A stretch of 64,000 nucleotides of DNA from assembly GCF_002939785.1 (NCBI RefSeq), contig NZ_MDEC01000013.1:62001-126000 (forward strand). Direction: 5' to 3'. Shown here piece after piece: positions 16,418 through 24,686 of this stretch. Position 1 is the stretch's first letter. Each line of letters begins with the position of its first letter. The DNA comes from Xanthomonas codiaei. GTDB taxonomy: Bacteria; Pseudomonadota; Gammaproteobacteria; Xanthomonadales; Xanthomonadaceae. A model generated the notes under the pieces. It saw nothing but the letters and a program-made list of their open reading frames with translations. It had not been told where the DNA came from and searched no databases. The position numbers and the translations under genes were made by a program.

Positions 16418-17662
16418 ATGAACACTTCCGCCGATCTGCTCAAGCAACTTCGCATCGACCGCCAGCGCCCTGCCGCGCCGCCACCCGCACGCCGCAGCGG
16501 CTGGATCATCGCCGTCATCGTCCTGGTGCTGGCGTTGGCAACCGCGGCCTGGTGGTTCACCCGCACTCCGGTGGTCAAGGTGCAGACCTCACCGGTGGTG
16601 GCGATCAGTGCCGGCAGCAGCAGCGCCTCGGTACTGGACGCGTCCGGTTACGTGGTTGCCCGGCGCATGGCCACGGTGTCGGCCCAGGTCACCGGCAAGG
16701 TGCGCGAGGTGATGATCGAAGAAGGCATGCGCGTCGAACAAGGCCAGGTGATGGCCACGCTCGACCCGTTGGATGCCGATGCGCAGCGGATGCTGTCGGC
16801 CTCGCAGCTGTCGGCCGCGCGCAGCCAGGTCGACAACGTGCAGGCGCAGCTGGCGGTGGCCAATGCCGATGCCACGCGTCTGCAGTCGCTGGTCGGCGCG
16901 CAGCTGGTATCGCGCTCGCAGTACGAACAGGCCACCGCGCAGCGCGATGCCTTGCGTGCGCAGTTGCAGAACGCGCAACGCAACGTGCAGGTGGCATCGG
17001 ACCAGCTGGCCATTGCCGGCATCCGTTCGGACTTCAACGTGGTGCGCGCGCCGTTCGCCGGCGTGGTCACCGCCAAGGCCGCGCAGCCGGGCGAAATCGT
17101 CTCGCCGTTGTCGGCCGGCGGCGGTTTCACCCGCACCGGGATCGGCACCATCGTGGACATGGAGTCGCTGGAGATCGAAGTGGAAATCGGCGAGTCGTAT
17201 ATCGGCCGCGTGCAACCGAAGATGCCGGTGGAAGCGGTGCTCAACGCCTACCCGGACTGGAAGATTCCCGGCGAGGTGATCGCCATCATTCCCACCGCCG
17301 ACCGCGGCAAGGCCACGGTAAAGGTGCGGGTGGCCTTCAAGGTCAAGGACGCGCGCATCGTGCCGGAAATGGGCGTGCGGGTGAGCTTCCTGGAGCAGGC
17401 CAAACCGCAGCAGGCGTCCAAGCCGCAGGGCGTGCGCGTGCCGGCCGCCGCGCTGGTCGAACGCGATGGCGCCACGCTGGCATTCGTGGTCGGTGAACGC
17501 AACACCGTGGCCGCCAGGCCCGTCACCACCGGCATGGCGATGGGCCAGGACCGGCAGGTGGTCGCCGGTTTGAATGCGGGCGACAGCGTGGTGCTCGACC
17601 CGCCGCAGACCTTGCAGGACGGCGACACGGTAGCCGAAGCGGAGCCTGACACGACCGAATAG
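16418..17662 (+). CDS. Periplasmic adaptor (MacA/HlyD-like) of an ABC exporter
   Basis: A 414-residue membrane-fusion protein. The N-terminal cytoplasmic tail is followed by one membrane anchor (about 28-47). The first half of a biotinyl-lipoyl barrel (SAQVTGKVREVMIEEGMRV) follows, then an alpha-hairpin coiled coil (about 120-200, Gln/Ala-rich), the second lipoyl half (VRAPFAGVVTAKAAQPGEIV) and beta-barrel/membrane-proximal domains to the end. Downstream genes code for one ATPase and two FtsX-type permeases, so this is the adaptor of a MacAB-like tripartite exporter that would recruit an outer-membrane TolC encoded elsewhere. Substrate unknown; the adjacent DesKR pair is a likely regulator. 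Confidence 0.92.
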   Translation: MNTSADLLKQLRIDRQRPAAPPPARRSGWIIAVIVLVLALATAAWWFTRTPVVKVQTSPVVAISAGSSSASVLDASGYVVARRMATVSAQVTGKVREVMIEEGMRVEQGQVMATLDPLDADAQRMLSASQLSAARSQVDNVQAQLAVANADATRLQSLVGAQLVSRSQYEQATAQRDALRAQLQNAQRNVQVASDQLAIAGIRSDFNVVRAPFAGVVTAKAAQPGEIVSPLSAGGGFTRTGIGTIVDMESLEIEVEIGESYIGRVQPKMPVEAVLNAYPDWKIPGEVIAIIPTADRGKATVKVRVAFKVKDARIVPEMGVRVSFLEQAKPQQASKPQGVRVPAAALVERDGATLAFVVGERNTVAARPVTTGMAMGQDRQVVAGLNAGDSVVLDPPQTLQDGDTVAEAEPDTTE

Positions 17663-18044
17663 CCATGCGTGACCGCGGCGGGCAGATGCCGCGGCCGCGG
17701 TGCAGTCCGTGCTGTCGTTGTTGCTGTGCGCGAATGCCGCGCTGTCGCACCAGGACAGGTGTGGGCTGGAACTGGTGATCGCAGCGGTGCACAGGAGCAG
17801 CGATGCTGTCGACCGGGCAAGCCCAGGATACTTCGTGCAGTGACCGCATCGGCCACGCGTGCGGCGCAGTCAGTTGTCGATGCACCCAGTTGTTGAAGTT
17901 GGATCCCTCGATCGCACCCAGCAGAGTTGTTCAGCACCTTGTTTCATCGCTGCCACGGCAGCGCCATCCGCCCCGCTGCTATTGCAGTCGCCGTCGCCGT
18001 GCCGCCCTTCGCTTCCCTCTTCCCTTGCATCGCCAGGACTCGCC
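17663..18044. other. Gene-free gap inside the exporter gene set
   Basis: 382 nt between the adaptor and ATPase genes, unusually long for an operon. No reliable gene, terminator or repeat was seen. A separate promoter for the ATPase-permease genes is possible. Confidence 0.45.
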
Positions 18045-18734
18045 ATGACCGCTCTTGTCAGCTTGCGCAACATCACCAAGACCTACCAACGCGGCCCCGA
18101 GCAGGTGCAGGTGCTGCACGGCATCGACCTGGAAATCGCCAGCGGCGATTTCGTCGCGCTGATGGGGCCCTCCGGCTCGGGCAAGACCACCTTGCTCAAT
18201 CTGATCGGCGGCCTGGACAGCCCCAGCGGTGGCGAGATCGAGATCGAAGGCGAGCGCATCGACCGCATGAGCGGTGGGCAGCTCGCCACCTGGCGCAGCC
18301 ATCACGTCGGCTTCGTCTTCCAGTTCTACAACCTGATGCCGATGCTCAGCGCGCAGAAGAACGTGGAACTGCCGCTGCTGCTGACCTCGCTCAATGCCGC
18401 ACAGCGCAAAAAGAATGCAGAGATCGCATTGACCCTGGTCGGCCTGCAGGAACGCCGCAGCCACAAGCCCAACGAACTGTCCGGTGGCCAGCAACAGCGC
18501 GTGGCGATCGCGCGCGCCATCGTGTCCGACCCGACCTTCCTGATCTGCGACGAACCCACCGGCGATCTGGACCGCCAGAACGCCGAGGAAATCCTGCGCC
18601 TGCTGCAGGAACTCAACCGCGAACACGGCAAGACCATCGTGATGGTGACCCACGACCCCAAGGCCGCCGAGTACGCCACCCACACCATCCATCTGGACAA
18701 GGGCGAGCTGGCCGACGCGCCGCTCGTGCTCTGA
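18045..18734 (+). CDS. ABC exporter ATPase (MacB/LolD-type)
   Basis: A 229-residue nucleotide-binding protein. Start ATG 18045 (MTALVSL) is chosen over an upstream extension of low-complexity sequence. Walker A is GPSGSGKT (41-48), the Q loop lies near FQFYNL, the signature is LSGGQ (145-149), Walker B is LICDE (166-170) and the switch His is in VMVTHD. Size and sequence fit the LolD/MacB/FtsE class that drives FtsX-type permeases without moving substrate through the membrane centre itself. The first permease follows 12 nt after the stop. Confidence 0.95.
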   Translation: MTALVSLRNITKTYQRGPEQVQVLHGIDLEIASGDFVALMGPSGSGKTTLLNLIGGLDSPSGGEIEIEGERIDRMSGGQLATWRSHHVGFVFQFYNLMPMLSAQKNVELPLLLTSLNAAQRKKNAEIALTLVGLQERRSHKPNELSGGQQQRVAIARAIVSDPTFLICDEPTGDLDRQNAEEILRLLQELNREHGKTIVMVTHDPKAAEYATHTIHLDKGELADAPLVL

Positions 18735-18746
18735 AGGAGCGCTGCC

Positions 18747-19907
18747 ATGAAGTATCTCTCGCTGGTGTGGGCGCAGCTGTTCCGCAGCAAGACGCGCACC
18801 TTGTTGACCTTGTTGTCGGTGGTGGCGGCGTTCCTGCTGTTCGGCATGCTCGATTCGGTACGCGTGGCGTTCAATTCCGGCGGCAGCGTCAGTGGCGTGG
18901 ACCGGTTGGTGGTGGCCTCGCGGCTGTCGATCACCCAGTCGCTGCCGATCCGCCTGGAAGCGCAGGTGCGCAGCGTGCCGGGCGTGCGCGATGTGACCTC
19001 GGCCATGTGGTTCGGCGGCATCTACCGCGACCCGAAGAATTTCTTCCCCAATTTCTCGGTGGCGCCGAACTTCTTCGACGTCTACAGCGAGTACCAATTG
19101 CCCAAGGACCAGCTCAAGGCCTTTCAGAGCACGCGTACCGGCGCGGTGGTCGGCGAAACCCTGGCCAAGGAGTTCGGCTGGAAGATCGGCGACACCATTC
19201 CGCTGCAGGCCACCATCTTCCCGCGCAGCGGCAGCAACGACTGGCCGTTGCAGCTGGTCGGCATCTTCCGCATGAAGGACCGCACGGTGGCGGCCAACCA
19301 GGAACGCCAGCTGATGATGAACTGGAAATATTTCGATGAGTCCAATGACTACATCAAGAACCAGGTGAGCTGGCTGACGGTGACCCTGAGCAATCCCGAC
19401 CAGGCCTCGCGCGTGGCCCAGGCCATCGATGCGCTCTCGGCCAACTCCGATCACGAAACCAAGTCGCAGACCGAATCGGCGTTCCAGCAGGCCTTCGTCA
19501 AGCAGTTCGCCGATATCGGCCTGATCGTCACCTCGATCATGGCAGCGGTGTTCTTCACCTTGTTGCTGCTGACCGGCAACACCATGGCGCAAGCGGTGCG
19601 CGAGCGCATTCCGGAACTGGCCACGCTCAAGACGCTGGGCTTCCAGGACCGCACGGTGTTGAGCCTGGTGATGATCGAGTCGGTGTTGCTGATCGGCCTG
19701 GGCGGTTTGATCGGCATGGGTCTGGCCGCGCTGGTGATCCCGGCGGTGTCCGCGCGCAGCGGTGGGCTGATGCCCACCCAGAGCGTGCCGCTGCAGACCT
19801 GGCTGGTTGCGCTGGCCCTGATGGTCGGCATCGGCTTGGTGGTGGGTGTGCTGCCGGCATTACGCGCGCAGCGCTTGAAGATCGTCGATGCCCTCGCCGG
19901 CCGCTGA
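18747..19907 (+). CDS. FtsX/MacB-type ABC permease, first subunit
   Basis: 386 residues with the MacB layout: one N-terminal helix (about 17-40), a large periplasmic MacB_PCD domain (about 45-265), then three C-terminal helices in the FtsX domain (about 270-300, 315-345, 355-375). The coupling segment RERIPELATLKTLGFQDR precedes the third helix, and the protein ends in PALRAQRLKIVDALAGR, typical of the family. It has a GGAG-like ribosome site. It should heterodimerise with the next gene product. Co-transcribed with the ATPase gene and the second permease. Confidence 0.94.
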   Translation: MKYLSLVWAQLFRSKTRTLLTLLSVVAAFLLFGMLDSVRVAFNSGGSVSGVDRLVVASRLSITQSLPIRLEAQVRSVPGVRDVTSAMWFGGIYRDPKNFFPNFSVAPNFFDVYSEYQLPKDQLKAFQSTRTGAVVGETLAKEFGWKIGDTIPLQATIFPRSGSNDWPLQLVGIFRMKDRTVAANQERQLMMNWKYFDESNDYIKNQVSWLTVTLSNPDQASRVAQAIDALSANSDHETKSQTESAFQQAFVKQFADIGLIVTSIMAAVFFTLLLLTGNTMAQAVRERIPELATLKTLGFQDRTVLSLVMIESVLLIGLGGLIGMGLAALVIPAVSARSGGLMPTQSVPLQTWLVALALMVGIGLVVGVLPALRAQRLKIVDALAGR

Positions 19908-19920
19908 CAGGAGCACGCAA

Positions 19921-21240
19921 ATGCAAAGCAAATGGAAGAACCGTGGTGCCAACCTGCTGTCGGTGGTGCTGCTGGCGGTGGGACTGGGAATCTGGATCGC
20001 GTTGCCGTGGATCGGCGTGCTGGCGATCGTGGTGGCGCTGGCGCTGTGGCTGGTGACCACGCGCAGCGGCCGCCTGTCGCTGGCGGCCGCGCGCATCGGC
20101 ATCGCCAGCCTGCCGCAGCGCTGGGGTTCCACCTCGGTGATCGTGGTCGGCATCGCCGGCGTGGTTGGCGTGCTGGTGGCGATGCTGGCGATGGGCGAGG
20201 GCTTCCAGGCCACGCTCAACAGCACCGGCGACGACACCACCGCGATTGTCTTGCGCGGCGGCTCGCAGGCGGAAACCAATTCGGTGATCACCCGCGACCT
20301 GGTGCCACTGATCGGCAGCCTGCCCGGCATCGCCAGCGATGCCAACGGGCGCCCGCAGGTGTCGCCGGAGTTGTCGCAGGTGGTCAACATCGCCTCGCGC
20401 GCCGATGGCACCGACGTCAACGCGCAGTTGCGCGGCGTGGGCGAGCAGGCCTGGGCGGTGCACCAGAAGGTCAGAATCGCCCAGGGCCGCCGCTTCACTC
20501 CCGGCCTGCGCGAACTGGTGGTCGGCAAGGGCGCTTTGAACCAGTTCCGCGGCCTGGAGCTGGGCAAGACGCTCACGCTCGGCAGCCAGCAGTGGACCGT
20601 GGTCGGCGTGTTCGCCTCCGGCGATGCGCACGATTCGGAGCTGTGGACCGATGCGCAGACGCTGGCCACCACCTACAACCGCAGCGCCTACCAGTCGATC
20701 AACGTGCGCACCACCGGCAAGGCCGGCTTTACGCAGTTCAAGGCCGCCATGGCCGCCGACCCGCGGCTGAAGCTGGACGTGGAAACCACCCGCGCCTACT
20801 ACGGCAAGCAGGGCGGTGGCTTGAACAGGTTGATCAGCATCCTGGGCACGGTCATCGGCGCGATCATGGCGGTGGGCGCGGTGTTCGGTGCGCTCAACAC
20901 CATGTATGCGGCCGTTGCCACGCGTGCGCGCGAGATCGCCACCATGCGCGCGCTCGGCTTTCGCGGCACGCCGGTGATCATGGCGCTGATGCTGGAAACC
21001 ATGTTGCTGGCGCTGCTGGGCGGGCTGCTGGGCGGGCTGATCGCCTGGGCGGTATTCAATGGCTACACCGTGTCCACGCTGGGCAACAACTTCAGCCAGG
21101 TGGTATTCCAGTTCAAGGTATCGCCGGAGCTGCTGTGGAGCGGGCTGAAATGGGCGCTGGGCATCGGCTTGGTGGGTGGGCTGTTCCCGGCCTTGCGGGC
21201 GGCGCGGTTGCCGATCACCACGGCCTTGCGTGAGGTGTAG
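19921..21240 (+). CDS. FtsX/MacB-type ABC permease, second subunit
   Basis: 439 residues. Start ATG 19921 follows CAGGAG at proper spacing; the frame extends 11 codons further back into the previous gene's end. Two hydrophobic segments near the N-terminus (about 11-45 and 70-95) precede the periplasmic domain. Three C-terminal helices in the FtsX fold carry AREIATMRALGFRGTPV. The protein ends in FPALRAARLPITTALREV. The extra N-terminal helix distinguishes it from its partner and suggests a heterodimeric transporter. A G/C-rich hairpin without a U tail (21240-21257) and heptad repeats follow the stop. Confidence 0.94.
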   Translation: MQSKWKNRGANLLSVVLLAVGLGIWIALPWIGVLAIVVALALWLVTTRSGRLSLAAARIGIASLPQRWGSTSVIVVGIAGVVGVLVAMLAMGEGFQATLNSTGDDTTAIVLRGGSQAETNSVITRDLVPLIGSLPGIASDANGRPQVSPELSQVVNIASRADGTDVNAQLRGVGEQAWAVHQKVRIAQGRRFTPGLRELVVGKGALNQFRGLELGKTLTLGSQQWTVVGVFASGDAHDSELWTDAQTLATTYNRSAYQSINVRTTGKAGFTQFKAAMAADPRLKLDVETTRAYYGKQGGGLNRLISILGTVIGAIMAVGAVFGALNTMYAAVATRAREIATMRALGFRGTPVIMALMLETMLLALLGGLLGGLIAWAVFNGYTVSTLGNNFSQVVFQFKVSPELLWSGLKWALGIGLVGGLFPALRAARLPITTALREV

Positions 21241-21258
21241 GCGGGCTGTGGCCCGCCC

Positions 21259-21286
21259 GGGATTAGGGAGTCGGGATTAGGGATTG
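21259..21286. repeat. Short heptad repeat, four units
   Basis: GGGATTA, GGGAGTC, GGGATTA and GGGATTG in tandem, followed by GTAACGACCGGAGC. It belongs to the same heptad family as 2325-2429 and 7891-7980. It sits just after a GGCGGGC/GCCCGCC hairpin that abuts the permease stop codon. Confidence 0.85.
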
Positions 21287-21424
21287 GTAACGACCGGAGC
21301 GAAGCGCTTGGCTGCTACGGCTGAATGGATTGCAGGCTGTCATGGTTTTGTCACCGCACTGCGGTAGATGCGCGGGCCGGCAGGCCGTAGCCTGCTCGGC
21401 CGTTTGCTCCGTTGATGTGTTGCC

Positions 21425-22540
21425 ATGACGCGCCTGCTTCTGCTGGCCTGCGCCTGCCTATGGCTGGCCGGCTGTTCTTCGTCTTCCACATCGCTCAGCG
21501 AGCGCCTGGTCGCGCCCGGTGGTGTGTCGCCGTTGCTGGACGAAGAGCGCATCGCCGCGACCATCGCCACGCTGCCCACCCGTAGCGGCCATGTGGTGAC
21601 GCGCGATCAGGTGCCGATCTTCTGGCGTGCGATCGATCCCGGCCAGTACGCCATGCACTACCGCTACCTGGGCCAGCGCCAGGACCCGGCGCATGCGTTG
21701 GATGTGGACTTCAGCTTCTCCGTGCCCACCGCCACGCCGCCTGCGCCGCGCGGCACCATCGTGCTGCTGCACGGCTGGATGATGGACGGCGATTCGTTGC
21801 TGCCCTGGTCGCTGCAGCTGGCGCAGGCCGGCTACCGGGTGATCACCATCGATCTGCGCAACCATGGCCATTCCGGTGGCGGCCCGTCGGGCTATGGCAC
21901 GCGCGAGTCCGATGATGTGATCGATGTGCTTAACGCGCTGCAGCCGCGTGGCGAACTCCAGGGACCGCTGTACCTGTTCGGCATTTCCTATGGCGCGGCC
22001 ACGGCGCTGTTCACCGCCGACAAGCTTGGGCCGCGCGTTACCGGCGTGGTGGCGATGGAATCCTTCGCCAATGCCGGGCGCGGCATCCGCGACATGGTGC
22101 CGCACCTGCTGGCCAGCCAGCCCACCGGCTGGCGTGGGCAGGCAGTGGCCGCCTATGCGCGCTGGCGCTACGCCGACCAGAACATCGATGCGGTGATCGC
22201 CGCCGCCGATGCCCAGCTCAAGCTGGATCTGGACCACGTCGATGTGGCGCAGGCACTGGCGCGCACGCGCAGCTGCGTGCTGCTGTTGCATGGCGATGCC
22301 GACCAGCACATTCCAGTGGCGCATGGCCGCGCACTGGCACTGGCCAGTCCGCGTGCGCATTACCTGGAGCTGGCCGGCGAAAACCATCTGAGCCTGCCGC
22401 TGCGGCTGGACCTGCTCGGTGGCCCGATCGATCAGTGGCTGGCGCAGATTCAACAGGCCCCTGGCCACTGCCCCGCTCCGCAGGCATTGCCGGCCTCCAC
22501 GCTGGCGGTTGCGATGCCGGCAACGGTGCCCAGTAGCTGA
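21425..22540 (+). CDS. Lipoprotein alpha/beta-hydrolase
   Basis: 371 residues. The signal sequence ends in a lipobox (LAGC, Cys17) followed by a Ser-rich linker, so the enzyme is an outer-membrane or periplasmic lipoprotein. The alpha/beta-hydrolase fold shows the oxyanion segment LLHGWMMDG, the nucleophile elbow GISYG (Ser188), the acid Asp293 (HGDADQHIP) and the catalytic His321 (ENHLSLP). It resembles serine esterases and peptidases that act on acylated small molecules. Substrate unknown. It stands alone and faces the convergent rarD gene. Confidence 0.9.
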   Translation: MTRLLLLACACLWLAGCSSSSTSLSERLVAPGGVSPLLDEERIAATIATLPTRSGHVVTRDQVPIFWRAIDPGQYAMHYRYLGQRQDPAHALDVDFSFSVPTATPPAPRGTIVLLHGWMMDGDSLLPWSLQLAQAGYRVITIDLRNHGHSGGGPSGYGTRESDDVIDVLNALQPRGELQGPLYLFGISYGAATALFTADKLGPRVTGVVAMESFANAGRGIRDMVPHLLASQPTGWRGQAVAAYARWRYADQNIDAVIAAADAQLKLDLDHVDVAQALARTRSCVLLLHGDADQHIPVAHGRALALASPRAHYLELAGENHLSLPLRLDLLGGPIDQWLAQIQQAPGHCPAPQALPASTLAVAMPATVPSS

Positions 22541-22551
22541 TCGCCGCACTC

Positions 22552-22577
22552 GCTGCGTCCGTCGTACAGGACGCAGC
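22552..22577. terminator. Hairpin between convergent genes, possible terminator
   Basis: A 9-bp perfect stem (GCTGCGTCC with GGACGCAGC) and an 8-nt loop lie in the 48-nt gap between the hydrolase and rarD stop codons. There is no U tract on either strand, so intrinsic termination would be weak. Confidence 0.35.
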
Positions 22578-22588
22578 CCGGCACGCGC

Positions 22589-23506
22589 TCAGCGCACCGC
22601 CGCCGGCGTCCGCGCGCGCAGCACGCTGTCGCCGACGAACAGCAGCAGCCCGACCCAGATCGCAGCAAAACCAATCGCCCGCCCCTGGTCGAACGGCTCA
22701 TGGAAGAACCATACCCCCAGCAACAGCTGCAGGCTCGGCCCGATGTACTGCAGGATGCCCACCAGCGATAGCGGGATTCGCCGCACGCCATACGCAAACC
22801 CGATCAGCGGCACCGCCGTCACCACGCCGCCGAAGATCAGCAGCAGATCCGTCCGCAGATCCCAGCCGCTGAAGAACGCGCCGCCATGGCCCTGCTCGCC
22901 CCATGCGGCCACCAGCAGTGCCGGCACGAACAGGTACACGCTTTCCACACCCAGCCCGGCCACCGGGTCCACTGCCACCAGCTTGCGCAGCAATCCGTAG
23001 AGGCCAAACGAGACTGCCAGCCCCAGCGCAATCCATGGCGGTGCACCGGCATCGATGGTCAGCCACAGCACGCCGACTGCGGCGCACGCCACCGCCAGCC
23101 ACTGGATGCCGCGCAGGCGCTCCTTCAGCGCCAGCACGCCCAGCAACACGCTCAGCAATGGATTGATGAAGTAGCCCAGGCTGGCCTCGATCACATGCCC
23201 GGCGTTGATGGCCCAGATGTACAGGCCCCAATTGAAGGCGATCGCCACGCTGCTGGCGGCCAGCATCCACAGCGCGCGCGGCTGCGCAACGATCGTGCGC
23301 CACCACCGCAGGCCCGAGGTCGCCACCAGCCACGCCACCACCAGCACGGCGCTCCACACGATGCGGTGCGCAATGATCTGCAGCGACGGCACCACCTTGA
23401 GCAGATGCCAGTACAACGGCACCAGGCCCCAGATCACAAAGCTCGCGGCGGTCATCAACAGACCGCGTCGCGCCTCTACTGCCGACACCGGCACGGGCGC
23501 GCTCAT
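22589..23506 (-). CDS. rarD: RarD, EamA-family transporter
   Basis: A 305-residue protein with ten predicted membrane helices in two EamA repeats. The start of the mature region (RGLLMTAASFVIWGLVPLYW) and IAHRIVWSAVL are characteristic of RarD (chloramphenicol-sensitive protein) among drug/metabolite exporters. Helices end with a short basic tail. Its ATG overlaps the stop of the upstream EamA gene by 4 nt (ATGA), so the two transporters are translated from one message. Physiological substrate unknown. Confidence 0.92.
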   Translation of the reverse strand: MSAPVPVSAVEARRGLLMTAASFVIWGLVPLYWHLLKVVPSLQIIAHRIVWSAVLVVAWLVATSGLRWWRTIVAQPRALWMLAASSVAIAFNWGLYIWAINAGHVIEASLGYFINPLLSVLLGVLALKERLRGIQWLAVACAAVGVLWLTIDAGAPPWIALGLAVSFGLYGLLRKLVAVDPVAGLGVESVYLFVPALLVAAWGEQGHGGAFFSGWDLRTDLLLIFGGVVTAVPLIGFAYGVRRIPLSLVGILQYIGPSLQLLLGVWFFHEPFDQGRAIGFAAIWVGLLLFVGDSVLRARTPAAVR

Positions 23507-24399
23507 CGCCGCGCCCTGGCCAGGGTGACCACCAGCACGCCGGCCAGGATCACCGCCATCGCGCCGATATCGTGCGCAGTGAAACGCTCATGCCCCAGCC
23601 AGGCGCCCAGCGCCACCGCAATCACCGGGTTGACGTAGGCATAGCTGCCGGCCAGCGCCGGACGCACGTGGTGCAACAGCCACACATAGGCAGTGAACGC
23701 CACGATCGAGCCGAATACGCATAGATAGGCGACCGCCAGAATGCCTTGTGGCGTCGGCCACGCGTGCGGGCGCTCGCCGATCAGCAGGCCGGTACTCACC
23801 AGCAACACCCCGCCGCACAACATCTGCCCGGCGGCAGTCATGAACGGCGACGGCAGGTCGCGGCCAAGCGACCACACCGAACCGAACGCCCAGCCGATCG
23901 GTGCGATCAGCAACAGCACCAGCCCGCCCGGCGTGGCGGTCAGGCTGCTGCCGGCGTTGAGCCACACCACGCCCAGGAATCCGATCACGATGCCAAGCCA
24001 TTCGCCGCCGCTGGCGTGCTGCCCGCGCAACGCGCCGAACAAGGCCATCCACAACGGCACCGAAGCCACTGCGGTGGCGGCCAGGCCGGAGGACACGCTG
24101 CGCTCGGCCAGCACCACCATGCCGTTGCCCAGCAGCAACAGCGCCGCGCCCATCAAGGCCACGTTCTTCCATTGCGCGCGCGTCGGCGCCGCCACGCCGC
24201 GCAAGCGCAGCACGGCGTAGAGCACGCTGCCGGCGATGATGAAGCGCGCCCCGGACACCATCGTCAGCGGCTGCGCCCCGCCTTCCAGCGCGAACCGGAT
24301 CGCCAGATAGGTCGACCCCCACACCACATAGACCAGCAACAACGCAAGAACCACCAACCCGCTGCGCGCAGGCGCGGCAGCGTCGTGAGAGGAAGACAT
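23503..24399 (-). CDS. EamA-family transporter (YedA-like)
   Basis: A 298-residue protein with ten predicted helices. Start 24399 (MSSSHDAA) is chosen because it leaves a short cytoplasmic tail before helix 1 (LVVLALLLVYVVWGSTYLAIRFA); the frame runs further upstream. WGSTYLAIR and the duplicated EamA repeats mark a drug/metabolite exporter of the YedA/RhaT-like type. It is the first gene of a two-gene unit with rarD, overlapping by 4 nt. Likely exports small metabolites or amino acids; substrate not predictable. Confidence 0.9.
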   Translation of the reverse strand: MSSSHDAAAPARSGLVVLALLLVYVVWGSTYLAIRFALEGGAQPLTMVSGARFIIAGSVLYAVLRLRGVAAPTRAQWKNVALMGAALLLLGNGMVVLAERSVSSGLAATAVASVPLWMALFGALRGQHASGGEWLGIVIGFLGVVWLNAGSSLTATPGGLVLLLIAPIGWAFGSVWSLGRDLPSPFMTAAGQMLCGGVLLVSTGLLIGERPHAWPTPQGILAVAYLCVFGSIVAFTAYVWLLHHVRPALAGSYAYVNPVIAVALGAWLGHERFTAHDIGAMAVILAGVLVVTLARARR

Positions 24400-24686
24400 C
24401 GGAACACTGCCAACGACCGCGAGGACTGCCGATTCTAGATCAGCGCTGCAGTGGCGACAGCGAACAGGACTGCGCACGTGATGGATCACTGCATCGCATC
24501 CATGCGGCCGGCACGGTCATCGTGACGTCGCACCACATGGCGCCCACAGCAGCTGATACAACGCCGGCGCAGCCACCAGGCGAGCCCGGCCATTGCGTGG
24601 AGTGCTCGCCAGCGCGCGCACCCTGCGGCGCCTGCGCGCTGTCCACATCCGGATGACGACCGCCCGCTGGGTGCTGCTGGTCGCTC

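Noticed and set aside
17979..19592. 537-codon minus-strand frame over the ABC ATPase and permease
   Set aside because: Antisense shadow; the plus-strand frames carry Walker and FtsX motifs.
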